Positions 20,369 through 30,700 of a DNA stretch of 64,000 bases are shown piece by piece (the stretch's first letter is position 1; every line of letters starts with the position of its first letter). Made by a program: the position numbers and the translations under genes. Source of the stretch: Opitutia bacterium (GTDB taxonomy: Bacteria; Verrucomicrobiota; Verrucomicrobiia; Opitutales; Opitutaceae); contig PLOH01000148.1 of assembly GCA_003142955.1 (NCBI GenBank), positions 233,977-297,976 of the forward strand, in the 5' to 3' direction. A model generated the notes under the pieces. That model did no database searches, was not told the origin of the DNA, and saw nothing but the letters and a program-made list of their open reading frames with translations.

Positions 20369-21559
20369 TCAGGCGACTGACCGGCGCGCGGCGAGAAAGC
20401 GGGCCGTCTCGCGGGCGACGACCAGTTCCTCGTTGGCCGGGATGACGACTACGCGGATGCGGGAATCCGAGGCCGCGAGATTGGTTCCGGGCGGCGCGCC
20501 GGCGTTGGCCTCGAGGTCAAGCCGGAGACCGAGGTCCGACAGGCCTGCGCAGGCGGCTTCGCGGAGCCAAGGGTTGTTCTCGCCGATGCCGGCGGTGAAA
20601 ATGAGGGCGTCACAGCCGCCCAGCTCGAACCAGAACGCGCCGATCCAATGCCGGAGGCTGTGCACGAACACATCGATCGCGAGCCGCGCCCGGGCGTCGC
20701 CCCGGTCAGCGGCAGACTTGATGTCGCGCAGATCGTTGTTCACGCCGGAAAGACCGAGGAGGCCGCTTTCCCGGATCAGCTGATTCTCGGCCTGCTCCAT
20801 GGTGAGGCCGAGGCGGCGCATGGCGCAAGGGAACGCGGCCGAGTCAAGGTCGCCGACGCGGTTGCTCTGCGGCAGGCCGGACTGCGGGCTGAGTCCCATG
20901 CTCGTGCCGATCGCGACACCGTCCCGGATGGCAGTGACGGAACTCGAGCCACCGAGATGGCAGGAGATGATCCGCAGCGGGGCGCCGGACAGGCGGCGCG
21001 GGCCGTCGAGGTAGAGGCGCCGCGCCACGGCGGCGACATCCTCGCGCCCGAGCAACTCCGCCGAGCGTTCGGCCACGAATTTGTGGCTGGCGCCGTGAAA
21101 TCCGTGGCGCCGGATGCCGGCGCGATACCAGGCGTCGGGCACGGCATAGCGCCGGGCGTGGTCGGGGACCCATTGATAAAAGGCGGTCTCGAACACCGCC
21201 ACGCGCGGGACGCCGGGATGGCGCTCGCGAAAGACCCGCAGCGCATCGGCGTACGGTGGATTGTGTGCCGGAGCGAGATCCGCGGTGGCACGCAGCGCCT
21301 GTTCCACATTTTCGTCGGCGAGCACGCAGCCGGAGAGATCGCCGCCGAAGACTGCCTTGAAACCCACGCCGTCGAGATCGGCGGCGCCGCGGACGTGGCC
21401 GCCCTCGGCCAGTTCGCCGAGCGCGCGGTCGATCGCGGCGCCATAGTCGGTTACCCGCTCGCTGCCGCCGCGCGCGACCAAGCGCACCTGCTCGCCGTCG
21501 AGGGAGAACAGGCGGTACTTGAACGAGGTGGAGCCGGGGTTGACGACAAGGATGCGCAT
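20369..21559 (-). CDS. ackA: Acetate kinase family protein (PduW/AckA-like)
   Basis: MRILVVNPGSTSFKYRLFSLDG, HNPPYADAL, GFHGASHKFVAERSAE, ISCHLGGSSSVTAIRDGVAIGTSMG, IFTAGIGENNPWLREA. Confidence 0.93.
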   Translation of the reverse strand: MRILVVNPGSTSFKYRLFSLDGEQVRLVARGGSERVTDYGAAIDRALGELAEGGHVRGAADLDGVGFKAVFGGDLSGCVLADENVEQALRATADLAPAHNPPYADALRVFRERHPGVPRVAVFETAFYQWVPDHARRYAVPDAWYRAGIRRHGFHGASHKFVAERSAELLGREDVAAVARRLYLDGPRRLSGAPLRIISCHLGGSSSVTAIRDGVAIGTSMGLSPQSGLPQSNRVGDLDSAAFPCAMRRLGLTMEQAENQLIRESGLLGLSGVNNDLRDIKSAADRGDARARLAIDVFVHSLRHWIGAFWFELGGCDALIFTAGIGENNPWLREAACAGLSDLGLRLDLEANAGAPPGTNLAASDSRIRVVVIPANEELVVARETARFLAARRSVA

Positions 21560-21623
21560 GGGCGCGGGACCATTGGCCGCGGCCAAACGCCCAGGGCGTC
21601 GGCGCGGCGCAGGCCGGGGTCAA

Positions 21624-21905
21624 TCAAGCAGAGATCCACTTGCCGAGCAGCTGAAGCTCGTCGTGCGGGCGTGGAATCACCTGGACGGCGATGACTTCAC
21701 CGACGCGCTTGGCGGCGTCGGCGCCGGCATCGACCGCCGCCTTGAGCGAGGCGACGTCGCCGCGGAAAAAGGCGGCGACATGGCCGGAGCCGATGGACTG
21801 GTAGCCGGTCATCGTGACATTGGCCGCCTTCAACGCGGCATCCGTGGCCTCGAGGAGAGTGCAGAGGCCTTTGGTTTCGATCATTCCGAGAGCGTCTTGA
21901 GCCAT
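21624..21905 (-). CDS. BMC-H hexameric shell protein
   Basis: [65 protein letters not shown]. Confidence 0.95.
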   Translation of the reverse strand: MAQDALGMIETKGLCTLLEATDAALKAANVTMTGYQSIGSGHVAAFFRGDVASLKAAVDAGADAAKRVGEVIAVQVIPRPHDELQLLGKWISA

Positions 21906-21932
21906 GGGGAAAAGGGATTTGTAAGTTGGGGT

Positions 21933-22202
21933 TTAGAGCGCGAATTGCTTGAGCAGCTCGGGGTGGGGCCGGGCGATCACGTGGGCGCAGACAAGTTCAC
22001 CGACGCGTTTGGCGGCGTCAGCGCCGGCTTCGACCGCGGCTTTGACGCTGCCGACGTCGCCCTTGACGATGATGGTGACGAGACCGCCGCCGATCTGAAT
22101 CTGGCGGGCGAGCGTGACGCCGGCCGCCTTGACCATGGCATCGCTGGCTTCAATGGAGCCGACGAAGCCCTTGGTTTCAATCATGCCGAGAGATTCATTC
22201 AT
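21933..22202 (-). CDS. BMC-H hexameric shell protein
   Basis: [64 protein letters not shown]. Confidence 0.95.
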   Translation of the reverse strand: MNESLGMIETKGFVGSIEASDAMVKAAGVTLARQIQIGGGLVTIIVKGDVGSVKAAVEAGADAAKRVGELVCAHVIARPHPELLKQFAL

Positions 22203-22276
22203 AGAGGATCAGGGTTATAGGATTCGGTTGGGATGGTTGGATGAAAGGAGAGGGAAGTGCGCGCCGGGAAAAGGGC

Positions 22277-22954
22277 TCAGGGCAGCAGCTCGCACGGCAC
22301 GCCAGGGGCGACGCCACAGGCGTTGCCCTCGTCGGTGTCGATGTGCACCTCGAGCTTGAAGGCGGGCGAGACGCGGGCGAGAACACGGTCGAAAGTCATG
22401 GCGCAGGCGCCACCGATGCGCACGTGCATGTAGCCGCCGGGTTCGACGCCATAGAACGCAGCGTCATCCGGGTGCAGGTGGACGTGCGGGGCGGCGCGGA
22501 TCACGCCTTCGGGCAGCTCGAGGAAGCCGGCAGGGCCCATGAGCATGCAGCCGGGCGTGCCCTGGATGTCGCCCGAGCCGCGCACCGGAACTTCGAAACC
22601 GAGGGAGAGGGCGTCCGTGAAGGCAAGCTCGACCTGGTTGAGGTCACGGCAGGGGCCGAGGATGCGGAGATTGGAAATCATGCGGCTGCGCGGTCCGATC
22701 AGCGTGACGCACTCCTCGGCGGCATACTGGCCCTCCTGATACAGCCATTTCTGCGGGTGGAGTTGGTGGCCGTCGCCGAAGAGCGCGGTCACCGCCTGCG
22801 GGGTGAGGTGGCAATGGCGGGCGCTGATGTTGACGACCAGCGGGTGGGGCGACCGCACCGCGCGCGGCATCGGCCGCTGCAGGCGCTGGTACAGCATGCG
22901 ACGGACGGCATGCTCGACCTCTGCGCGACGGGGCAGGACGGTGGGGGATGGCAT
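22277..22954 (-). CDS. pduL: PduL-type phosphate propanoyltransferase
   Basis: VNISARHCHLTPQAVTALFGDGHQLHPQKWLYQEGQYAAEECVTLIGPRSRMISNLRILGP; HLHPDDAAFYGVEPGGYMHVRIGG; VEVHIDTDEGNACG. Confidence 0.95.
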   Translation of the reverse strand: MPSPTVLPRRAEVEHAVRRMLYQRLQRPMPRAVRSPHPLVVNISARHCHLTPQAVTALFGDGHQLHPQKWLYQEGQYAAEECVTLIGPRSRMISNLRILGPCRDLNQVELAFTDALSLGFEVPVRGSGDIQGTPGCMLMGPAGFLELPEGVIRAAPHVHLHPDDAAFYGVEPGGYMHVRIGGACAMTFDRVLARVSPAFKLEVHIDTDEGNACGVAPGVPCELLP

Positions 22955-23016
22955 CGGGTGGATGGTACCAGGTTACGGCGGGAGCGGGCGGTGAGTTTTC
23001 GCCGCGGCCGCAGATA

Positions 23017-23038
23017 ATATGATCAATAGCGATCATAT
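23017..23038. promoter_or_regulatory. Candidate operator: perfect 8-bp inverted repeat in an AT-rich island upstream of pduL
   Basis: ATATGATC-aatagc-GATCATAT. Confidence 0.6.
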
Positions 23039-23185
23039 AATCAGCACCGGCGCAACCCTTTTCTGCGCGGCCATCTCGGTTCGACGGGCGGATCCCCGTG
23101 CCAGATCCGTGGTCCGATCGGACCATCCCGGCGGCCTGGGGCGTGCGGCGAGCGGACCGTTGGGCCGACGGGAGGATCCACGCTC

Positions 23186-23968
23186 CTAACGGGCGGAGAC
23201 CAACTGGCCGGCCGGCAACACCACTCCGGCGGCGGCCAGGGCGGAGCGCGAGGCGTCGGTGATGAGGGCGACGTTCTTGGTCCAGTCCGTCACGCGGTGA
23301 GGCGTGGCGCGACCGAGCTTGCTTGCGTCCATGCAGAAAAACGTCCGCCGGGAGCAAAGCAGCACGGCCTGCTGGAAGGCGGCGACCTTGGCGTGGGAAT
23401 TGGTCACGCCCCCGGCATCCATGCCCTCGCCGCCGAGGAAGGCGGCGTCGAACTTCCAATCGGCCAACGCCGGCACGGACTGAGGGCCGAGCAGCATGGC
23501 CTGGCGGTGCAGGAAGATGCCGCCGAGCATGTGCAGCTCGATGCCGCGCGCCCCGCCGAGGATGCTGGCCACCGGGAGACTATTGGTGACGACGGTAAGC
23601 CCCGCGAAGGATCGGCGGCGCAGCATGTGCCGGGCCAGTGATTGCACGGTCGTGCCCGCGTCGAGGAAAACTACCCCGCTGCGCGGGAGTTGCGCCCGTG
23701 CGGTCCGGGCGATGCGATCCTTCGCCGTGCGGGCCCATTGGGCGCGTTGGCCGAGCGAGGCGAAGGTGGTGTTGTAGTCGGCGAATGCGCCGCCGCGCGT
23801 TCGGGTGAGGTGACCGCGCGCCGCGGCCTCAGCGAGATCGCGCCGCACGGTGACGGGGGAGACCCCGAGCTGCCGGCTGATCTCGGCGACCGCGAGAAAA
23901 CCGTCCGTGCGGATCAGGTCGCGCAGGCGTTCACGACGGCGTTCGACGATGTGCAACGGCACGCGCAT
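23186..23968 (-). CDS. DeoR-family transcriptional regulator
   Basis: ERRRERLRDLIRTDGFLAVAEISRQLGVSPVTVRRDLAEAAARGHLTRTRGGA; VFLDAGTTVQSLARHM; CMDASKLGR. Confidence 0.93.
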   Translation of the reverse strand: MRVPLHIVERRRERLRDLIRTDGFLAVAEISRQLGVSPVTVRRDLAEAAARGHLTRTRGGAFADYNTTFASLGQRAQWARTAKDRIARTARAQLPRSGVVFLDAGTTVQSLARHMLRRRSFAGLTVVTNSLPVASILGGARGIELHMLGGIFLHRQAMLLGPQSVPALADWKFDAAFLGGEGMDAGGVTNSHAKVAAFQQAVLLCSRRTFFCMDASKLGRATPHRVTDWTKNVALITDASRSALAAAGVVLPAGQLVSAR

Positions 23969-24058
23969 GATGCATTACATTGCCTTGGTGTGCCGCGCGG
24001 AATCAACCAAAGAAATGGGCCCGGCAGTGCCAGGCGGACTACCAGAGGGCGGAAAACC

Positions 24059-24964
24059 TCAACTGTACAGTGAACGGAAAGCCGCCGGCGGGATGCCGTG
24101 CACCGCTTTGAACAGGCGGGAGAAATGGTAGGGGTCGTCGTAGCCGAGGCGCGCGGCGACTTCCTTCACCCTGGCGCTTGGGCTCATGAACTCGTGAGCC
24201 GCCCGGTTCATGCGGCAACGCAGCAGGTATTGGTAGGGGCTTCCGCCTTGGAATCGGCGGAACAGGCGGCTGAGGTTGGATGGGTCGACGTGCAGGGTGC
24301 GGCAGATTTCGTCCAGGCTCCGCATCTTGATGGCATTGGCCTCAATGAAGGTCTTGCACTCGAGAAAGCGGTTGCGCGCCTGGCCGCCGGCGCGGCCGCT
24401 CTGGTCGTGCGACTGCGAGATCTTGAGGAGCAGGATCTCGAGCAAGCGCCAACACACTTCCTGCATGGCGGGAGCCGGTTCCTGCCCCTCCCGGATAATC
24501 CAGTCGAACAACTCGCGCAGCTCGGCATGGCGCGGAATCTGGCAGGGGGCGGCCAGCACCGGCGCCCGGGCCTGAAGGTACGATCGCGCCCCGCGTCCGC
24601 TCAGGCAGATGAAATACTTTACGAGGAACCGCCCCTCAGAGCTGATGGCGTGCTTCAGGCCGGGGCGGTAGGCGTAGACGCTGCCGGGCTGCAGGGTCAC
24701 GGGGGCTGCGTCACCGAACTGGAGCGAGCCATGACCTTCCGCCACATATTCGAGGGTCACGAAGGGGAAGTTGCTGCGTTGCACGGCATAGGCGGGGCCG
24801 CACTGCTCGCGGCCGCCAAAGGCGATGCCCAAGGGCCCCGACGGGCGGGGCGTTAGATGGGCGAAGAAGTAGCTTCCGGACCGGACGCCGGGAGAGATGA
24901 GCGACTGGTCGGGAGCGAGGGCACGGGGCACCGGTGGCATGGTAGAATTACCAGGATTATCCAT
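24059..24964 (-). CDS. AraC-family transcriptional regulator
   Basis: N-terminal cupin-like domain; C-terminal [44 protein letters not shown]...[29 protein letters not shown]. Confidence 0.92.
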   Translation of the reverse strand: MDNPGNSTMPPVPRALAPDQSLISPGVRSGSYFFAHLTPRPSGPLGIAFGGREQCGPAYAVQRSNFPFVTLEYVAEGHGSLQFGDAAPVTLQPGSVYAYRPGLKHAISSEGRFLVKYFICLSGRGARSYLQARAPVLAAPCQIPRHAELRELFDWIIREGQEPAPAMQEVCWRLLEILLLKISQSHDQSGRAGGQARNRFLECKTFIEANAIKMRSLDEICRTLHVDPSNLSRLFRRFQGGSPYQYLLRCRMNRAAHEFMSPSARVKEVAARLGYDDPYHFSRLFKAVHGIPPAAFRSLYS

Positions 24965-25074
24965 CGAAAAGTCCTCTCTGTCTATTTCTTCCGCGCGCGT
25001 TCCATGGGATAATTCCCGCGGATCCGAATGCTCGAGCCGGCGACCGATCGCCTGTCGCCAGTCCCAAAATCTCC

Positions 25075-26694
25075 ATGATCATGAAGAACGTCTACTTGAT
25101 CGCCAACGGCGATCTGCGGGAATCCGCCAATCAGAAATGCTGGGCCGCGCAGGCGGCGATGGAACAGGCGCTGGGCGCCGCACTGAAGCAACTTGGAGCC
25201 CGGATCGTTCGCGCCCATCCGTACAAAGCCAAGGCCGGACACGGTTTCATCAGCTCGCAGAAAGAGGGCATGGCGGTCTTCGCCAAGCTCGATCCCACGC
25301 AGCCGCTGATCGTCGCCGAGAGCGTCTGGCAGTATTCGCACCACGTCCTGCCTGGGCTGATCACGCACCGCGGCCCCATCCTCACGGTCGCCAATTGGTC
25401 GGGCACCTAGCCGGGGTTGGTCGGCATGCTTAATCTCAATGGCTCGCTCACCAAGGCCGGGGTGCGCTACTCGACGCTCTGGAGCGGAGACTTCACCGAC
25501 GCGTTTTTCCTGAAGGGCCTGCGCACCTGGCTCGTGAAGGGGCGCCTGACGCACCCGGTGACCCATGTGAAGCCGCTCGCGAACGCGCGCGTGCCGGCCC
25601 GGGCGGCCGCCACGGCTCGGGCCCTCGCCCAGGATCTCCGGGGGCGCAAGGCGATCATGGGGGTCTTCGACGAGGGATGCATGGGCATGTACAACGCGAT
25701 TCTTCCCGACGAATTGCTTTTCCCGACGGGCGTGTACAAGGAACGGTTGTCGCAGTCGGCTCTCTACTACGGGGCCACGCAGGTCGCGGAAGCCGAGGCT
25801 CGCGCGGTCTACGATTGGCTCAAGGCCAAGGGCATGCGTTTCCACACGGGTCCCGACGAGGCGACGGATCTCACCGAGAGGCAGATCCTCTGGCAGTGTC
25901 GTACCTACATCGCGGCGTTGCGCATCGCGGACGACTTCGGCTGCGCGACGATCGGCATCCAGTATCAACAGGGGCTCAAGGATCTTCTGCCGGCGTCCGA
26001 TCTGGCCGAGGGCCTGCTCAACAACTCCGATCGCCCGCCCGTGCGCAATCGCCTGGGCAAGGTGATCCTGCCGGGCCGGCCTCTCCCACATTTCAACGAG
26101 GTCGACGAGTGCTCGGGCCTCGACGGCCTGCTCACCAACCGGGTGCACACTGCCCTCAAACAACCGGTCGAGACCACGCTGCACGACCTGCGTTGGGGCG
26201 ATTTTGACCAGAGTGGAACCATTCGCGACTATGTGTGGGTCTTCCTCATCTCGGGCAGCGCGCCGCCGGCGCATCACATCGGTGGTTACGCGGGGACCGA
26301 TTCCCTGCGCCAACCGCCCATGTATTTCCGCCTGGGCGGCGGCACGGTCCGCGGCGTGGCCAAGCCGGGCGAGATTATTTGGAGCCGCATCTTCGTCGAA
26401 GCGGGCAAACTGAAGATGGACCTCGGGCGCGCCCAAGTCGTCACCCTGCCGAAGGAGGAAACCGCGCGCCGATGGAAGGAGACCACCGAGCAATGGCCGA
26501 TCATGCACGCCGTCACTTATGGCGTATCGCGCGATCAGATGATGGCGCGGCACAAGGCCAATCACATCCAGGTGGTCTACGCCAGAAATGCAAAGGACGC
26601 GGATCTCGCGCTCTACACCAAGGCGGCCCTCGCCCGTGAACTCGGGGTCGAGGTTTACCTCTGCGGCACCCGCGCCGATGGATCGGCGTTTTGA
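25075..26694 (+). pseudogene. L-fucose/D-arabinose isomerase-like protein interrupted by in-frame TAG at 25408-25410
   Basis: Two ORFs in the same frame (25075-25410 and 25417-26694) read ...[36 protein letters not shown]...; frame intact on both sides. Confidence 0.8.
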
Positions 26695-26745
26695 GGGAGA
26701 AAGCGGCCGTTGCACTTCGTTTTGTCCTGCGCTCGCACCGACCTA

Positions 26746-26836
26746 AAGGTGGTGCGCGTGTCTGATGTCGCCCCGCCGTGACGGGGCTCGGCAGTCCCCA
26801 ACGTGCCCAGAGCGTCTTGGGACAAGCCGCCCCACC
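26746..26836. repeat. Dispersed intergenic repeat, copy 2
   Basis: gcgcgtgtctgatgtcgccccgc...ggggctcgg...agcgtcttgggacaagccgccccacc, matching 4487-4612. Confidence 0.65.
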
Positions 26837-26958
26837 TTGACTGCATGAGTCCAGCTTCGAGGGGGCGGCGCGTTGACTGTCCGCAGGTTTTCCGGGCGAC
26901 GCCAACCGCGCCCCCCACAACGGTGGCAGTCGGCTTACTTCCTCCCGAGACGATCCGC

Positions 26959-27786
26959 CTAGCCTGTGCCGGACGGACCTCCGCCATTGTCCACCGCAAC
27001 CCTCCCTCGCATGAATACCTTCCTTCCCGCCCCGGCCGCGCTCGCACTCGGAATCCTCGTATATCTCTGCACCCCGGCCAGTATCCCCGGAATGGCTACC
27101 GGGATCACGGGCGGTTTCCAGTCGGCGGAAGGCCGCGGAATGTCCGGTTGATCCTGCAGTTCCTTCCGCCGCTCAAGCAGGTCCTTTTCGAGCTGCGTGA
27201 CCGCCTGCAGCAACTCCTCGGTCAACCGCTTTTGGTCAGGCCGGCCCTTTCCGGGCAACAGCTGTTCGAGATTCCTTCTTAGCTCAAACGAATCGATCAG
27301 CAGATCGCCGTGCGAGGAGTTATAATAGGCGTAGGCAGCCTCAAGGTAGATAAGGCCGGCAACCCTCTCGGGATGCCGTGATCCCACGGAGCTTAATTCC
27401 TCGCCGGCCATGGAATGGCCCACGAGAACCGGCCGATTGAGCTTCAGCGCATCGATCACCGCCAGCACGTCGTCTCCCAGCCGGTCGGCAGAGTACCCGG
27501 ATGCCGGAGAACTGGATGCGCCGAAGCCGCGGCGAGTGATGCCGTACGCGTGGTATTTGCCGGTGAACTTGGGAGCGAACCAATCGAACTCGTGCGCATC
27601 GGCACTAAGCGCTGCCAGAAAGATCAGCGGCCGACCAGAGCCGCCCCAATCCACCACCTCCAGCTTTACGTCCTTCTCCACGGGCACGAACTGGACGGTG
27701 AGTCTGGCCGGAGCCGGATCATCCTTCGCGTAAAGTGTAACTCCCAGAAGGAAGACCAACGCGACGACAAACAGTGCGTATTTCAT
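26959..27786 (-). CDS. Alpha/beta hydrolase, secreted, probably C-terminally truncated
   Basis: Signal peptide; GSGRPLIFLAAL, YGITRRGFGASS, VLVGHSMAGEELS; tail after GVQRYTRIP becomes low-quality (SASAAGAGRKVFMRGRV). Confidence 0.75.
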   Translation of the reverse strand: MKYALFVVALVFLLGVTLYAKDDPAPARLTVQFVPVEKDVKLEVVDWGGSGRPLIFLAALSADAHEFDWFAPKFTGKYHAYGITRRGFGASSSPASGYSADRLGDDVLAVIDALKLNRPVLVGHSMAGEELSSVGSRHPERVAGLIYLEAAYAYYNSSHGDLLIDSFELRRNLEQLLPGKGRPDQKRLTEELLQAVTQLEKDLLERRKELQDQPDIPRPSADWKPPVIPVAIPGILAGVQRYTRIPSASAAGAGRKVFMRGRVAVDNGGGPSGTG

Positions 27787-27793
27787 AACGGGG

Positions 27794-30700
27794 TCACGGG
27801 CCGCTGTTCGTCGATGCGGGGCTGGTGTTCTCCAGGAGAATGACCTTGGATCCCTTGTTCTCCAGAGCGGATTCTACTTTGACTGCGGCCGGATAGTTTC
27901 CCGGGGCGATCAGCGTGGCCAAATTCCGAAATTCGTAGGCGAGCGCATATTTGCCGTTCGCTTGCGAGGTGGTGATCCGGGCGGATCCAGCGCCGTCGGG
28001 CAGGGCCAACGCGGCGTCCTTCGGCGCAATCACGACCTGTCGATACGATGCCGGCAGTTCGATCCCGACCCGGATGGTAGTGGTAGAAATCCAGGGGAGG
28101 TATAGCGGAAGGGTCCGGGTGTCGGTCTCAACCGGGATCAGGTCGGTGGTGAACGGCAATTTGAAGTACAGGAACTTGCCGTCGGCGATCGCGTAGCGGT
28201 CAATCTCGACGGTGAACTCTTCCACCCCCGGGTAGCCGTCGAATTTTGTGGTCAGGCCGCCCACCGGTCGCGCCCCTTGGGCCAGTTTTGAGACGACTTG
28301 CTGGAAATACCGCTCCTTCTCCTCCGGAGGCAATTCGGCGAAGAACTTGTTTTTCTCGTTAAAAACCGAGCCAAAGAACTCGTTGCGAATTCCGATCCGA
28401 GCCTTGCTGTTGTCCGCAAACGACAGCGTATACGTCGTCGTGGTCGCGGCCCGGCTATCCGGTGCGGCCTGAATGGTCTGGTACGCTCCGCTGGGGACTG
28501 TCAGGGCCAGCATGCCATCATGAGGCGTGGAGCCGAGCCGGCCGTATTGATCCGTGTCGTTCAAATAATAAGGCGTCCCATCGACCACTACCCGCACCAG
28601 CGGATTTTGGAAAGCCGTAGGCAGGGGAAAGGTTGTCGCCATCTCGGAAATGCCGGTAACGGTAGGCAAGTCCGAGGCGAGCAGGAATTCCGGCTGAAAC
28701 CCGGCGGCGGAGAGCATGGCGTGGAGCAAGATGGCGCGGTCGGCGGTGTGTCCGTATCCATCCGCGAGGGTGGTGTCTGCGTCCGAGAGTTGTTCCAAAG
28801 GAAGTTCTCCGAAGTCCGGTCCGGCCGTTCGGATGGTCCGGGCAACGTAGTCACGGATGGCCCGCAGCGCTTCCCGGCGGTTGGAGGTCGCGGCCACCAG
28901 CCGGCGGGCCAATGCTCCGGCCTGGGCGGATTTCCCGGCCCGGTCGAGCATGGTCTTGTGCAACGTCTGGTAATAGGCAGCCGGATCGCCGGCAAAATAC
29001 GCCACTCCGACCTTGAAGGCCCAGTCCGGTGGCACGAAGGATTCCGCGGGCAGCGCCTTGACGTTGGTCGCGCTCCATTCAAATGCGTGGCCTTTGGTCG
29101 TGTCCGAATGTTCGGCGAGAATCCCGGTCGGGCCGCAGCTTCGCCGCCAGAGATTGAGGCCCGCCGGGGCGGTGATCTGCCAGGTCTTCTGGGTGAGTTC
29201 GTCGGCCAGCTGGAAGGGTTCAAAACCGGCGAGGTAGGGTCGATTCGAGAAGGCGATTTCCAACTCCACCTCGATCGTGGAGCCGATCTCGACGCCGGGC
29301 AGGCTGCCGACCAGGATCTTGCCTCCGGTATAGCGTTTGGCGGATACATTCCATTCCGCATCCATCACATTCTTTTCCATCTGGGAAATCTCCTGGCGCT
29401 TGCCAGTCGGGGAAATCACCACTGCCCGGATGATCCGAGCTTCCTGGGTGGCGGGATTGTAGGGAATCTTCACCTCCGCTTCCTTTTTCTTGCCGCTATA
29501 GGTCAGGATCTTTCTGAAGTAACGGACCCGGAGCACGGCCGTATGGGAATCCTGAACGGCCAGGGTCTCCCGGTCCTCGATCAACTGCGAATCGGATTCG
29601 ACGGGCGGCGGGATCGCCTCTTCCGTGGTCGCAACGACCGGACGGTCCGCGCCTTCTGTCGTCGACAAGACCGGGACCTTTCGGTCGTCGTAGTCCAGGC
29701 CGGCCAACGTTTGTTTGAGCTGCAAATACTGTTCGGGCGTGAATTCGAGCACCTTCAGTTTCAGCTCGCGGAAGCCGGTTAGGGCGCCGTTCCGGAAGTC
29801 CATCTGCCGATCGTAGTGCACGCAGGCATCGTTGACGGGCGAGTACGATGGCAATGACAGCCCCTTGGCAAAGCCCTCGCCCAGCTTGAGCGAGAACTCC
29901 TCGCGGATCCCGCAGGCGGCAATCGTCACCATGGGGTACCGGCGCTTCTCCAGACCGGCGCCCTTCAGAATGAAGTTCGCCAGGCCCACGGCGTTGCCGA
30001 CCCAAGGAGGACTGACAATGGCCTCGCGATCGCCAAAGGTGGCCATGCCGGGCACCGTAAACTCCATCTGGATGTGCAGGGGTGCCGACATGTCGAGCAT
30101 GCTGTCAGGTGTGATGGTCAGAGATTTCAGGCTCGCCCCGGGCATTACCCACTTCAGGAGGCTCTCCATCACCCGCCGGCGATCGTCGGGTTTCACATTG
30201 GCGAAATAGTCCCGGTAAACCGTGTCGTTGATACCGTCGAACCACAGCACCGACTTCGCCTCGATGGTCCCCGCGTTGTTCAGCACGCCGGTGGTCTGGA
30301 CCCGCATCATGTTTTCTTCAGGCGGATTAATCGGGCTGATGCGGAGGCCTTCCCCTTCCGGGCGGCAGACCAGGTAGCTCTGGTTGCATTCGTATCCGGG
30401 CAGGAGGTCCCGGGTGTTTTCGTTGGTCGGGTCCATGAGCAGATAATCGCCCTTGCTCTGCTCTACGGCGACAATCGCGTGGACGAAGTACGTATCCGGA
30501 ACCTCCGGATCCCTGCGGGCGTCGGCACCCACCACTGTGACGAGGACGGGATACGCGTGGAAGCCGGCCGAGCGGAGCATGGAAACCAGCAAGGCCGCCT
30601 TGTCGCGGCAGACCCCATATTTTCGCCCAAAGGTCAGGCTGACGTCATGCGGCTCGAATCCGGGCCGGTCTTTTTCCGGGGTGACGCCCATGTAGCGCAC

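Noticed and set aside
26746-26840. Small RNA gene
   Set aside because: Repeat with some hairpin potential, but no promoter or terminator support; kept only as a dispersed repeat.
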